Source: Alentia gelatinosa
Lineage: Eukaryota > Annelida > Polychaeta > Phyllodocida > Polynoidae
Reading direction: 5' to 3'
DNA length: 64,000 nt
Assembly: GCA_950022655.1 (NCBI GenBank)
Contig: OX465584.1
Span: 28,307,469-28,371,468 of the forward strand
Part shown: positions 35,664 to 46,870 of the stretch, one piece after another
Layout of the letters: each line of letters starts with the position of its first letter
How positions within the stretch are numbered: the stretch's first letter is position 1
The notes under the pieces: model-generated
What the model was told of the DNA's origin: nothing
Databases searched by the model: none
The model's input: the letters and a program-made list of their open reading frames with translations, nothing else
Program-made: the position numbers and the translations under genes

Positions 35664-35731
<68 letters not shown>
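35664..35731. repeat. (AT)34 microsatellite
   Basis: 68 bp of uninterrupted AT. Such a tract can extrude as a cruciform and is likely to vary in length. Confidence 0.97.
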
Positions 35732-35733
<2 letters not shown>

Positions 35734-37900
35734 TTTTGTATAGCAGTGTAGCCCTTTATAGTCTACCTAAATTGTATAGACTATCGCCCAAGTACTTTTG
35801 TTAACTTCAGTATCGCTCAGAATCATACAACCTTCTGTTTGTGAGTAGAGTTCTACTATAGTACTTACGTTCCATTTGAAAAATAGAAGGAGACAATGTT
35901 TTTATTGTAAAATAAGTCTCTTCTATGGAATCAAATACGTCGCGTATTAAATACGTTACGCTGACGGAATTCATTCTTTCTTTTTTCTATCTTTGTTTCT
36001 GCATATGGCTCTTTCCTTTTCTCACTCTATTTTGCCCTCTATCTCCCTTCCTCTCTCCCACACCAAAACACATATGCCCACTCATGTTTACATACACACG
36101 GACGAACACCCATACGTACACACAGTCCATTCAAGTGTCTCGTAGCTCCCAACATCTTTGTTTTCATCCAACACTGGCGCGTCATCCTGGGCCAAATGCA
36201 CAAGTTCTGTCTTTGCCTCTCAACGATAGCTCATAATCTCTGCGACAAACGGATAAACAAATAGACGCTCCAATGGCCTTTTTGTGTTTAATATCCGGTG
36301 CCGCAGGGATGCCAATACTAGTCCGGGAAGGGTAGGGATGGGAGGGTATCACCGCCTAAATCAGGCCTATACCGTTGGTATCCATATAAAGAGTGCTCAT
36401 TCAGGTACACGCCATAGTGGGACTCGTGAGTGGTAGGGGATTTGGTTTATTGGTTTTAAGACAAGCTGTATATTGGGCCTCTTCATAGCTCCTCGCCCGA
36501 CCCTCCAATTGCGGAGGTTCTCACAATCCCATCCCATGGCTTTATCGTAAGATATTACACACCTAGGACACAATCAGGGTGTCTATGATTGGTCTGTCAA
36601 ACATACGATAAGTAGAAACTGAAGTAGAGGGAAGGTATCATCTTCTCTATTTTTTACGTGTCCATCCTCCTGTCTTCTCTATCTCTATCTCTCTCTCTCT
36701 CTACCTCTGTCTGTCTCTCTCTCCATGTGCCATCTTCAGAACTCCCACCACCATGCCTCACCCATCACCAGATCCATTTGAGAACCAGGCGAGCTTCCTG
36801 CGAGTAGCCATTCATCAATGAGACATCTACAATGTTCCAATGTAACGACTGACATTTGTCGGAAGCATGCTAGATGGAGGTAGCCATCCAGCTCTCGTCG
36901 ATTGTAAATAATACCCTGGAATTATTCCCAGCCGACAGCGTAATGGTTTTTGTCTGTGTCATTGCCTGTGGTATTTTTCCATGTTTCTTTTTGCTGTTTT
37001 CTGTTCACTGCTGCCAGACTTTCAGCACAACTATAGCTTAGGACGAGTACTCTATAAGCTGCTGCCAACTTGTTTACTCCTGCCATTGTTTAGTACTTTA
37101 TCTATAATCAACTGATGTGCATACCGTTAGATATGCACCCCAATTAACTTATTGTGTTTCCCAACTGGCCTCTTGAACCCAGTATGACAACTCGGTATAT
37201 GCCACATTATCTTATAGATAGATGAAGGCCTCATGGATATTACTTGGTTCTCTTCTTTTTAATTCATGGATAATCAGGTTTAAAAAGAGGCTCACCTGTT
37301 TAGAATTTAAGGAGTTGTTCTTCGAACAACCTTCAGAAGTTTCACTTTATTCCTTTTGAGCCAACCGGACTCTCTGTTTTATAGTGTCATTAAACATATA
37401 TATAATTATGTATGGTTATCTTATTTCGGAAATACCGAGACTTGATTGCCTACGAAGTCTAAATAACCTGGCTCCACTTTCTCAAGTCGTTTAGAACCTA
37501 AGTCGACACCGATTTACCTTTTTGGATCAGCAATTATGTCAGCTGAAATATCACGTCAGTTACGACGTCGATAACAGGCGAAACATAAACAAATCTTTTT
37601 GAATACTTTAGCTGTTTAGTGGTTATATCTAATCGTATTATATATGTTTCCTTAAGTTGTAAAAATGAATATGAATATATAAATTTATATTCATTTATGC
37701 AAGTTGTTGATATATCATGGATCAAGCCATGGATGAGTGCAATCGGAGGAAGCAAAACAGTCCACTTTCGAACCTAAAACATGACCAGACAAAATAAAAG
37801 ATTTTCTTTTAATACATCAGATACTTCAGTTATGTGTATATGTCAATTTGTCTCTTACCTCCTTCTAAAAACATCTGCTTCCTATAAAAAGCGTTTGCAA
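35732..37900. other. No gene; CT-rich tract at 36.67-36.73 kb
   Basis: A CT/CTAT-rich simple repeat lies at about 36674-36725. A Ser/Thr/Pro-rich 103-codon frame at 35925-36236 reflects pyrimidine-rich composition. Nothing else supported. Confidence 0.45.
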
Positions 37901-37949
37901 TCACGAAAACCACCTGTGAGCACGAGCTACATGTAGGACGAGAGGGTCG

Positions 37950-38480
37950 CACAGAGAAAAGGCCCTGTCCTCAAAGACACTGGTCCCTGACGGGGATTTA
38001 GGGTGAGATCCGAGCCGAAGAAAGGACAAAGGGGTGGAGGTCAAGGGAAAAGGTTAAGGTCGTAATAAATCAGGTGAGACAGATGGTCTGAGGTTCTCTG
38101 CCACTGCTGAGCACTGTGTACCCACGGCACAGCGGGGGAGGGGGGCTCCAACACAGGCGGTAAACGATTAATCTTTGATGCCCGTCTCACCTGGTGGGGA
38201 AGCAGGACAGGTAGACAGGGGCATCTCACCTCAGAGTAACACCTGTAATTGGCCAGGCGCTCTGGGTGCCAGTGCTTTGGACTCTTGGGAGTTGTGTTTT
38301 GAGAGTGAAGACGTATGGTCACGTGCTCCATTGTAAACACCAATATGTGGGCTAGACTTTGCACGACGTCAATTTGCAATGGATGTTTACAGAAATGTTT
38401 ACCATGAGACCATCCATAAAGGAAGTAAGCAAGATATATAAGATTTCCAACTCCCCTTCCCCATCTCCATCTCGTACTCA
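37950..38480. promoter_or_regulatory. Candidate cis-regulatory block
   Basis: GC-richer than its surroundings with a dense motif set: GATTAATC (38166-38173), ATCTTTGAT (TCF-like, 38171-38179), several CACCTG E-boxes, GGTCACGTG (38318-38326), CCATTGT (SOX-like, 38328-38334) and TGTAAACA (FOX, 38332-38339). The 146-codon minus frame (38041-38481) is the longest here not made by a repeat, but it has no recognisable domain and I treat it as chance. Enhancer role is inference. Confidence 0.25.
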
Positions 38481-39572
38481 ATAGATTAAAGAAGGGATGT
38501 ACGAAAAATGCACCCCCAATCGTCCCCTCTCACTGCGTACGTGCTTTTTGGATGGCCCCATGTTAATCTGTCCGTGGAGGCCAAAGGGCGTCTCGGATAT
38601 TTTTCTAGGGTTCGCTCGTAAAGTGTATACTATATGTAGGGAGAGGAATTGTAGAACAGTTATCTAGTTCCAAAATGAGTAGGTGGTCAGCATGTATACC
38701 TTTCTTCTTTAGTCTGTATAAATGGGGTACCCTTTGTTTGTCCAAGTTTAAGATTCCCCTTTAAGTTGACAACACTTCATTGCATGATTCTGATACAGAT
38801 GACCATCAGATCTATATATATTTGGTTTTACTAGCATACCATGACAACTTTGATACTGATCTAAAAATAAATAATACGACTGGTAAATGTTCTTAGACGT
38901 TAAGATATATCATCTTGAGCGCTAGAAAATATCAAACAAAAGCCACTCTCCAGGCTCTCTGTGTATGATGTACCTGTGAAGTAAGTGTCATCATACTGAT
39001 ATTATGAATAGTTCCTGATGGAAATCTCATGTATAGAACGTATATTTATAACTACGTTTAAACCACTAGAAATGAGACATTTTAGTCTTTCTGTTGTTGT
39101 ATCTGTGCTGTCTATCCTTCTGTTGCCGATAAGTTTTTGGCAAACTCAGTGGAAATACTGTTCAAGTGATAAGAGACTACAGAGGTTTCAACTAAATCTG
39201 GACGGCGATATACAATTAAGATGTTATTTCTCATTTTCCATATTGTCGTTGGTGATGAACTCACCTATATTTATTTTGTGGTAGAAATGAACGTGTTACT
39301 ATTGTGTCATACACCAACTAAAACAAATCACAATGATAAAACCCGCATAATTATTTTCTTTTGTTGTCGACTTTGTCTTCATTACCTATGCAGATCCATG
39401 TACAAGTACCGAAAATGTTCTCTAGAGAAGTAACATGGAAACGGTGTCAGTAATTTAGGAATGAGAAGATTGAAAGTTAATTATCCTGTAGAGTTATAAC
39501 AAGGTTATCAGTTTGAATAAATCCCATTAGGGTCAACTGGAAGAGTTGGCGGTAATGCGTAAACAGAAGACG
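38481..39572. other. No gene seen
   Basis: AT-rich. An 88-codon frame at 39018-39284 has a hydrophobic N-terminal segment but no recognisable family. Confidence 0.45.
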
Positions 39573-39628
39573 GTTGCTAGGGACCCTCACTCACGTCCTT
39601 CTGGTCACGTGAATCCAGTCACGTGACC
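39573..39628. promoter_or_regulatory. X-box half site plus mirrored GTCACGTGA pair
   Basis: GTTGCTAGGGAC (39573-39584) resembles an RFX half-site pair. GGTCACGTGA (39603-39612) and TCACGTGACC (39619-39628) are exact reverse complements separated by 6 nt. GTCACGTGA is the high-affinity bHLH-ZIP (MITF/TFEB/USF) site. A pyrimidine-rich stretch follows. Could be a promoter or enhancer core; no transcript start can be shown. Confidence 0.4.
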
Positions 39629-39959
39629 ACCCCACTCCACCCCGTCTGCTTCCACTTCAATCTGGGATGGCAACGAGAAAAGAACCACCATCCACCCTAC
39701 AAAATCTCTTCACTCTCATCTCCTCAACTTCGTAGGGCAATCTCAATAGCTCGTGACATTTCTTTTATATTTCAATTATATTTCATTCTAAATACTATAT
39801 AAAACTCATATCGTACATAACTGTAACTTAATAAATTTATGTCCATTACCGTGCTAAATGATATGGCTAGACATCATTGGAAAATATTACGTCATGCACA
39901 TCTTCGACTTCAACCAAAACTATGCTTCCTTTTCAATCTGACCCAGGCTATAATAGCGT
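39629..39959. other. No gene seen
   Basis: Pyrimidine-rich then AT-rich, without frames or repeats. Confidence 0.4.
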
Positions 39960-40290
39960 GAATTCAGAAGTAAGGAGAAAAGCCTCCTCACCAAAAGGCC
40001 CTCAGCGCAGTGAGCTAATTGCCTCCATGTGAACATATCAATTGTGGACGTATTGGTGTACGTCCGCCTCTTAGAAGATATAATTTCAGCGGCTGATTAT
40101 ACACCAGAGCAGTATATGAGGTCAATGAGGACAGTCACTTCCTAATTGCTTGTTTCACACCATAAATGGATAAATTTCCACCTCGTCTGATGATAAGTTT
40201 GTTAACACTTATCTACTCTAATCAGCTTTAAATGAGGTGTAATTCCTTATCAGATCGTGATCTAACACTCAGTGGGAATGATGAGATTTC
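39960..40290. promoter_or_regulatory. Candidate homeodomain-rich regulatory block
   Basis: CTAATTGC occurs twice (40015-40022, 40142-40149). Also present are GTTAACAC (40201-40208), CTAATCAG (about 40218) and AGGTGTAATT (40235-40244). The blend of TAATT and T-box-like words in CpG-poor but non-repetitive DNA is what deeply conserved non-coding elements often look like. No alignment supports it here. Confidence 0.25.
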
Positions 40291-40667
40291 TTCAAGCGCT
40301 CTCGGTACCAGGTCCCTGGAAAATAAAAATTACTGCATTTGATTTAATGTTAATCATCCTGTTAAGATAACACGGTTATCGGACATAAATCTCATTACCT
40401 ATAGCTATTAAGGCGATGAGGGTTTTATGTTAATTAGTAAAATAAAGTGGGTTTTCCACGAAATCTCGTACATAGTCTACATATCGTGTTGAAATCATGA
40501 TTTCATTGCTTACCCATAAGGAAGATACTAACATCGTGTATATATTTATTTCAGATATAGTTCTAAATGTACATGCATTGATGATACAATCGTGGCTTCA
40601 AGCAATCCCTACCCCATAAACCACGACTACCTTCTGTGCAATTTCACACATGTTTGGAACAATGTAG
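40291..40667. other. No gene seen
   Basis: AT-rich with TAAT-containing words and no gene. Confidence 0.4.
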
Positions 40668-41002
40668 TTTAGTGCCGGGTGTCTGTCGCAAAGCATTGAC
40701 CGTGAGGCCAGGTAGTAGTATCAGAATATACCGCCAGGGGATGGGTCTTACGAGCCGATTGTAACACTTTTATTGCTTAATCACGTGGTATGATATGTGA
40801 TCTTTGATATTATCTTATGATTATTTTCAAATATTAAATGCAATATGTTACCTACATTCCATGAAAGTTTATTAATCTTTTATTTCCGAAATTATTACAT
40901 ACAAACTGTGATTTTGTAAGTCTTCGAAAATGACGCCTTAAGGCATCACCCGGCCACACTCGGTGATGCCTTGAGGCATCACCCGACGCCAATGAGATTG
41001 TA
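40668..41002 (-). mobile_element. piggyBac-like MITE, copy 3 (inverted, decayed)
   Basis: Read on the minus strand it has the same order as copies 1 and 2: hairpin array first, then an AT-rich middle, then CCCATCCCCTGGCGGTATA. The hairpins are GACGCC-TTAA-GGCATC (40932-40947) and GATGCC-TTGA-GGCATC (40965-40980), 33 bp apart. The terminal TTAA sites are not clear, so exact ends are approximate. Confidence 0.6.
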
Positions 41003-41029
41003 TACATCTTAGCCCGCATCACAGTAGTC

Positions 41030-41620
41030 TCACACTTTTACAGTAATAGTGCATTCCTAGATGCGTTCACATGGGCTGACGAGAGTTGTCAATTCTATTC
41101 TCACTTTTTGAATACAACGAGCAGGCTTGGTCCTAATGCTGAAGCCATGTGAACGGCTTCTCGTTAGAGCCGCCAATAAAGGCTTGCTTAACTATGCAGA
41201 GGTCACGTACACGTCGGTGTTAGGTAGAATGATGACACCTCTAGTGTTATTGAAGACGCCCCGCCACCTTATTGCCCGACTTACTCCACGAGACAGATCT
41301 TTTCCTGAGGATCAGCCACGTCCGATTCACACATGTGTAAAACCCCCAAGGCGATAAAATCACTAAGGGGCTTTGCACTGACAGTCACACTGAAAGATGT
41401 ACTTGGAATCAGTGACAGTTAATCGTGTTAATTTGGATTGAACCTTGGTGGTGAGTAAGGGTGCTTTAGAGCAGTCGGAAATAAGCTGCTTAGAGCGCCT
41501 GCAGGTGGTATCAAAGATGGCGGGATTGAGGAAATCCCCATTTAAATCTATTACCCTGATTAATTTAGTAGCCTGACGCGCACTTCATCCAGTTAACAAT
41601 GGATTCTTTTTTCCCCAAAG
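41030..41620. promoter_or_regulatory. Candidate cis-regulatory block
   Basis: Motifs include CAATAAA (41174-41180), AGGTCACG (41200-41207; nuclear-receptor half site), TGACAG (41413-41418; MEIS) followed by TTAATCGTGTTAATT, ATCAAAG (41510-41516; TCF) overlapping AAGATGGCGG (41514-41523; YY1-like), and TGATTAATTTAG (about 41558). Base composition is GC-richer than neighbours. A 76-codon frame (41127-41357) is unrecognised. Enhancer or promoter role is inference. Confidence 0.25.
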
Positions 41621-43013
41621 GAACAACAGATTCAATGTTGACAATACTACCATTTCATTATATTTCTAGTATATGTGGTAATAAATTCAGCATACAGCAG
41701 AAATACACCCCATAATTCAGCATTGGAGTATTGTGCAAAAGGGACTATATCGCTATGATGGAAATATCCTAGATAGATATGGACAGGGCAGAATTTATAA
41801 TGTTGAAACTCCCCAATCACCGTTTGAATTATACACAATTAGTAATTTCCGTGAAGGAAGTATCAGACATTGACTATGGCATCCAGCAGTTTCATATCAA
41901 CGAACACTTTCGAATAAAAACAACGATGAACTGTGTATTGTGTATGATTCATAGCTGCGGTCCCGTTCTCGCCGTATACGGGTTGTAGATGATATACAGA
42001 TCCACAAAATCTCTCCTCAAGGGTGAATTAATAGTTAAGATATATCAAATTCTAGTACAATCTGAGGAAGATTTATAGATGTATTTATAGTATTTGTACT
42101 GTTCCTAACATCACATATGATGTATGCGCACTTTTGTCGTGGTATCTTCACGGTATGTTCTTATCAGATTAATGTTCATAGACAGCTAATTTTGTATTAC
42201 AATGAGATACAAAGGCCAAGATACAATCTTAACGCTTCGTGCTTCGGTGTTAGAAATTATCCCTCTTTTAATGATGTAACGTTTTCGAAGAACCAACACC
42301 GTGTGGAACCAGACCTGCGAATTCTCACAATTAGATACAAATCTTTTATCGTACGTCTCAGGCGTTTGTTCGATGAACAGAAGTTTTATGTTGAAAGCTT
42401 TTCGCTGTCATCATTTATTTATGATATCACGACCATGCTACAGGAACAGTGAGTATTGTCCTTTTTATTCATTTTGAATATACTGAATAAATCTCGATCG
42501 GTATTTCCGATCGAAAAGGTGTAAAGTATGCATCCATAGTGATAGAAGATAGTAAAAGAGGAAATACACAAATGACTGTTCAAAAATAATTGTTAGGATC
42601 AAAAGATCCGATCTATAAAGAATCATGACATTTAGCTGCGTAAGTGATGTGTAATTACAGTTGTAATATTCTGTATCATGTGTAACATACACATGATAGA
42701 ACGCCGATAGTTGAATGTTTGCTGACGATAAAATCATTTTGATAAGATATAATGCAAAAGTGAGGTTATCTCAGTGCAATACTGAATATCCCATATCAAA
42801 ATAACGGCTCTGCTAAATAGCATTTATTCAGTAAGGATGCTTTTCTCTAACAGAGACATTCACTGTATTTATATTTTTACAGTCTGTGTGCACCTGTGGA
42901 TTTCCCTTTAGCTTCCAAGGTCTCAGTATGTATTGCTTGTCGCTGTAGTACCAGTCAGGGTGACTTTGAATATACGAGATGAGAACCAAACATAGAAGCA
43001 CCGAGACACAACC
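41621..43013. other. No gene; one perfect hairpin
   Basis: TCGATCGG-TATTT-CCGATCGA (42494-42514) is a perfect 8-bp stem with 5-nt loop. The 111-codon frame at 42117-42452 ends close to a GTGAGT word but has no acceptor or homology that I recognise. Confidence 0.4.
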
Positions 43014-43085
43014 GAGATTCAAACCCAGGAACTTGGGATCGTCACGCGACATTGTTGATAGTGCCAACTGCCTCTCTATGATTTA
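43014..43085 (-). mobile_element. Possible tRNA-derived SINE fragment
   Basis: On the minus strand GGGTTTGAATCTC (43014-43026) resembles a pol III B box (GGTTCRANYCC). About 40 nt upstream, GGCAGTTGGCACTATC could be a decayed A box. A full cloverleaf cannot be drawn. Only one copy is seen, so this is tentative. Confidence 0.25.
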
Positions 43086-43460
43086 TATCTTAGAAACACC
43101 ACAATGGAATTAAAGATATAACCTTTCCTGAACGTTGTCAAACTACGCTGGGAGTACATGCACACCAAGTTAGATTCTGCTTCTTTCCAATAAAGCTCCG
43201 GCGCTTCGCATTTATCATACAAATAGCAAATCACACGGATGGAGGCCTCCAATTTCTGCTACAAAGCGAACAATTGTTAAGCGAAGGTAGATAAAGGCCA
43301 CCTAAAGATAGCAAATCGACTTTGATGTCAACATCAAACGCATTGAGAGATGTTTGGCAGACATGTGCATACATATGCTACCACATGCAGCAGCGATGGC
43401 AGCTATTGTGGTATGAAACGCTCGGGGTGGATATCCCAACAATGCAATGCTGGTAATTAA

Positions 43461-43482
43461 AGTCACGTGTTCAAGTCACGTG
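43461..43482 (+). promoter_or_regulatory. Direct pair of AGTCACGTG sites
   Basis: AGTCACGTG at 43461-43469 and again at 43474-43482, a 13-bp spacing, preceded by GGTAATTAA. It is the second tight CACGTG pair in the window (the first is mirrored at 39603-39628). It suits two bHLH-ZIP dimers side by side. Confidence 0.4.
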
Positions 43483-43815
43483 ATGCTTTTACCACACGCC
43501 AGAGACACAGTGCGTCACTGGCTCCTTTTTAGCCAGCTCAGCCTTTGAGACGTGCTGTTAGGTCTTTCATGACCTCTAGCTGTGAACATCTATACTGAGA
43601 GATTCTAACAAAGCGATGAGAGGCGACTCTGTGTCTGGCAACTTAATCACCTGTTTGTTCCTGACTTCAAAACACAGGTTGAAATGGAAGATGTATCGGT
43701 CAAATGGACGCCCACGTCACATGTCTGTCTGTGACAAGCCACTGGTGTACCGCTACATCATTAAATGGGCGTACCTCTTATGTTTCGTCTCTAAAAATAA
43801 GCGCTACGTTTTTAA

Positions 43816-44099
43816 GGCCCGGCGCCCACCTACTACGATAGAAATTTAGACCTACCGATATGGCTGCAATAAAAAAGCAAATATCGGAAAGATATCGGGA
43901 GGAGCCAAATCGTAGACATATGTCTAGACATGCCAATCCACCACGCATTGTATGGGTTTTTTATCAGTGTCTAATCGATCGTAGAAACGTGGTCAATTGC
44001 CTCAATATAAGGTGACCTTCCGACGCGATTTGGATTTTTCATTGGGAGGTGCATCGTAGACCATATCGGAGCCATCTCGTAGTAGGTGGACGCCGGGCC
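43816..44099. mobile_element. PIF/Harbinger-type MITE
   Basis: Terminal inverted repeats GGCCCGGCGCCCACCTACTA at 43816 and the reverse complement of the same word (one change, GTCC) ending at 44099; pairing extends inward through CGA and again at TACCGATATGGCTG / CCATATCGGAGCC. TAA flanks both sides (43813-43815 and 44100-44102) as a 3-bp target duplication. A 3-bp TWA duplication and GGCCC start are typical of PIF/Harbinger. The 284-bp body has no coding capacity. Confidence 0.85.
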
Positions 44100-44229
44100 T
44101 AATGATACCTAATTGGACATATTCACAGGGATTTGTTAATGAAGAATCACAGGCGCTCCACGAATGATATCAGTGCTGTTACTGTCTTCTTCTACGCTAA
44201 AGGGTATGGATGAGAGCAGACCCCTCTGT

Positions 44230-44780
44230 GGTGGTGAGGTCCTGCCGTGAAATCTCCCCTCAACCTAAAATGGAATTCACACGGTGGGAGTCCTGTACCT
44301 CACAGCAGTGCTGGGATTATCTACTGGAACATAATCTCCTCGTCTAAATGGTAGGGTTCTATTTCCCCGAGACAAGCTTCCCACTCCCCCCCTAAAGGGA
44401 TTACCCCTAGTGTGGTACAGAATCTCAAGACATTTTGATCTTAAACACGTTTAAGATCTAAAGGGACAGTTTTTTTAGACAAATCCATGGACCCACTGCG
44501 GAGTGGCCGACTAGGTTCCCAACCTAGCCAATAGGAAGCCAGCAAGTAGGATCACTTATTCTCACATCCCTCACCTCAAGGGTACTTGAGGCCCCGGGTG
44601 AGTGTCCATAGAGACTTTGTCTGGGACTATGTACCAGGTGTAGCCTTCCAATCGGCCATTTCTCCTTGAGATTATGAAAAGCATAAAATGACTCTTTGCT
44701 ATGACATTATTGTACCACAGGAGAATTGCCTGAGACTAAGGGAAAGATGTGAAGTACACCCACCCACGTACATGCGTGAA
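44230..44780 (+). repeat. Dispersed ~540-bp repeat, copy 1
   Basis: Aligns with 55620-56340. Shared landmarks include AATCTCCTCGTCT, GTAGGGTTC, TTACCCCTA, GGTACAGAATCTC, TGGACCCACTGC, CCAATAGGA.GCCAG, CTCAAGGGTACTTGAG, GGGTGAGTGT, GCCATT.CTCCTTGAGA, GAGA.TTGTCTGAGA and GTGAAGTAC. It contains a perfect palindrome GATCTTAAAC-AC-GTTTAAGATC (44438-44459). No transposon protein is visible. Unknown family. Confidence 0.8.
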
Positions 44781-46077
44781 TCCCAATTAATGTTGAATCC
44801 ATACGTGAGATACTTTGCATACACGTAAGAACGCCCCTCGGGATGAAGGTATTCCCAAAGGTGAAAAGAAATTAGCGTTATCTTATACACACTGGGCAAC
44901 TGTAGTTTCGCAGTTAGATGTGATTTGGATGGCCACATGGATCTATAAACTGTCCACAGTTACATTACTTAAATAACACTGACTCAACCCTGTTATTTGT
45001 ATTTGCCAGACTTTCAATTGGATATTATATGTGATTCACGCATTCATTACAGTTCTACATGCTTTACAAACCTATATTCCTATACGTGTTTGAGCCCCAA
45101 AGCAATGGCTCTAGATTTTATACCACTATTGATATCATGTTATAATACCTATTATCCTTGGGTATCAGACCCAAAAATACCGCCGGTATCAATGTGTATT
45201 TATCATGCAAACGCTGGTGGAGGAGGACCAAATAAAAAGCTAATGTTCTGAAAGGTGAGATTTCCCTGTTGGACCAAGCGGTGCGGATTCCTGAGGCGAT
45301 GCAACACGTTCTCAAACAATGCGTGTATTTATGAGGCTGGGGAGTTTTATCTGATGAAGTAAAATGATAATAGTCAAACATTTCCCGCATGTATGATTAT
45401 AAGTGCCCACTTCGGAGTGTTATATTGCGTTAGGCAGTTCGCCTTCCCGACTCGGCACAGAGGGGCACGCCCAGGTTACCACGCAATGTATTGATTCAAT
45501 CTGATGGCGTTAATGCGTGTACTGAAACCGTGATTTGACAAAAGCAGGCTTACCATTGCATAGACGCAAATAACGACACGCAGAGCGATCTGATGATGAT
45601 ACCAACCCCGATACAAATCACCGAGCCCTTAAGTATTACTGAAGTAACGATCATGGGGTGACATTTTGGCTAGTGTTAGCTACAATATCTTTCTTGATCC
45701 TGTTCCACTGTATGGGATTTCAAAGAAAAGGCGGGGAGTTGCCTATTTGAGCCAGGATTGATGATAACTATTACAAACTGATGACACTGTGTATTAGTGA
45801 TTTGCTTTGAGAACTTTAGATTGTTCTGTCACCTACCTGTGTAAACACCGACACTCTATGTGCCGTCTGTCGTTCTTCTCATCGTGTTATTGAACACTTC
45901 TAGTGGCACTTATTTCGTTTCGGACAGCTTTCACGATTTTTATCACCCGGACCTGTTTTCCCAATGTTTATCATACTTGATTTTCATTAAACCTTAAGAA
46001 ATGAACATTAATTTACTGGAAAAAGACCACATATCGGACAGGGATTCACTTTATAGGGACAGGGTTCAGCTTGACAA
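44781..46077. other. No gene seen
   Basis: AT-rich, no recognisable frame. CTAGTGGCAC (about 45902) echoes the word in the 23.5-kb element. Confidence 0.45.
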
Positions 46078-46110
46078 CCCCCTCCCCCCCCCCCCACCAC
46101 CACCACCTCC
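46078..46110 (+). repeat. C-tract followed by ACC repeats
   Basis: A run of C broken by a single T, then ACCACCACCACC. About 300 bp downstream lies a G-tract (46396-46420). Confidence 0.85.
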
Positions 46111-46395
46111 TCTCATTCTACCTTGGTCCAAATTCAAAATGGTGGCTTCAGAGGCGTACTCTATATTAGTGCGGCAATGGACCATAAGATTTTATGAACT
46201 TCGCACCTCAATTTAACCAGGAAAAGAGAAAAAATGTATAATATACCAAAATGAATATCAAAATGTCACTTATCAGAGCTTCATTTAAGCATATGATTTG
46301 TCTGGTTAAAGTTGAATGCGATGTAAATCCTAAAATATGGTGATTTCACATCATGAGCTCCAGTATTACTCTCGGAGTGGTATAGACTAGTTAGT

Positions 46396-46420
46396 GGGGG
46401 GCGGGGGGGGGGGGGGGGGG
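46396..46420 (+). repeat. G-tract
   Basis: About 24 G broken by one C. Length in the assembly may be unreliable. It forms the complement of the C-tract at 46078-46095. Confidence 0.85.
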
Positions 46421-46429
46421 TGTCCAGCA

Positions 46430-46870
46430 GGGCGTTTCAGGTCCCCGGAAAGGTCCTTGGTACAGGGCGTCGGGGGTCAGCGGGCAGTTTGTAATTGGAA
46501 CCATCGGAGCGTCAATACCCCCATCTTCGCCTGGATGAAGGCTAATCACTGCCTCCCCTCGAGGGTCTCTTACAACTAAGCCTTTCTATGAGGCTCTATC
46601 CATCCATGGCCTGTGCACCGCAGATATGGCTGTCTATGGGCCCCATAGCCTGACAGGCCTGACAGACGTGGGACGTGGTAGAGCACGCCCCGCACTGCTA
46701 TACCCCCTGACCCCCAGTGACGGAGGGCCAGCGAAAATCCCTACGCGCTATTCCCATTGATTGTATCAATAACGAGTGATTTACGACAAATCGAACGATT
46801 ATGCCTGGGCCTTGTTGCTAAGATCTCTGCCTCGTGCTGCCTAAGGGGCCTTTGATCCCTTCATACGCCT
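46430..46870. promoter_or_regulatory. Candidate HOX/PBX/MEIS regulatory block
   Basis: Two TGACAG sites 9 bp apart (46651-46656, 46660-46665; MEIS/TGIF). ATTGATTGTATCAAT (46756-46770) is a near-palindrome with a PBX-HOX TGATTGTAT core, and GTGATTTACGAC (46776-46787) differs by one base from ATGATTTACGAC, the established HOX9/10-PBX/MEIS composite site. TAATTGG (about 46491) and CTAATCAC also occur. This is the best motif-based enhancer candidate in the window; still inference. Confidence 0.35.

Noticed and set aside
38041..38481. 146-codon minus-strand open frame, the longest not made of simple repeat
   Set aside because: No recognisable domain, no exon structure, and the DNA is GC-richer, which lengthens chance frames. 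The opposite strand shows dense binding motifs instead.
42117..42452. 111-codon frame ending near a GTGAGT donor-like word
   Set aside because: No upstream acceptor and no protein family resemblance; the donor word alone is too weak.
43014..43085. Functional tRNA gene on the minus strand
   Set aside because: Only a B-box-like word fits; acceptor and anticodon stems cannot be drawn. Kept only as a tentative SINE fragment.
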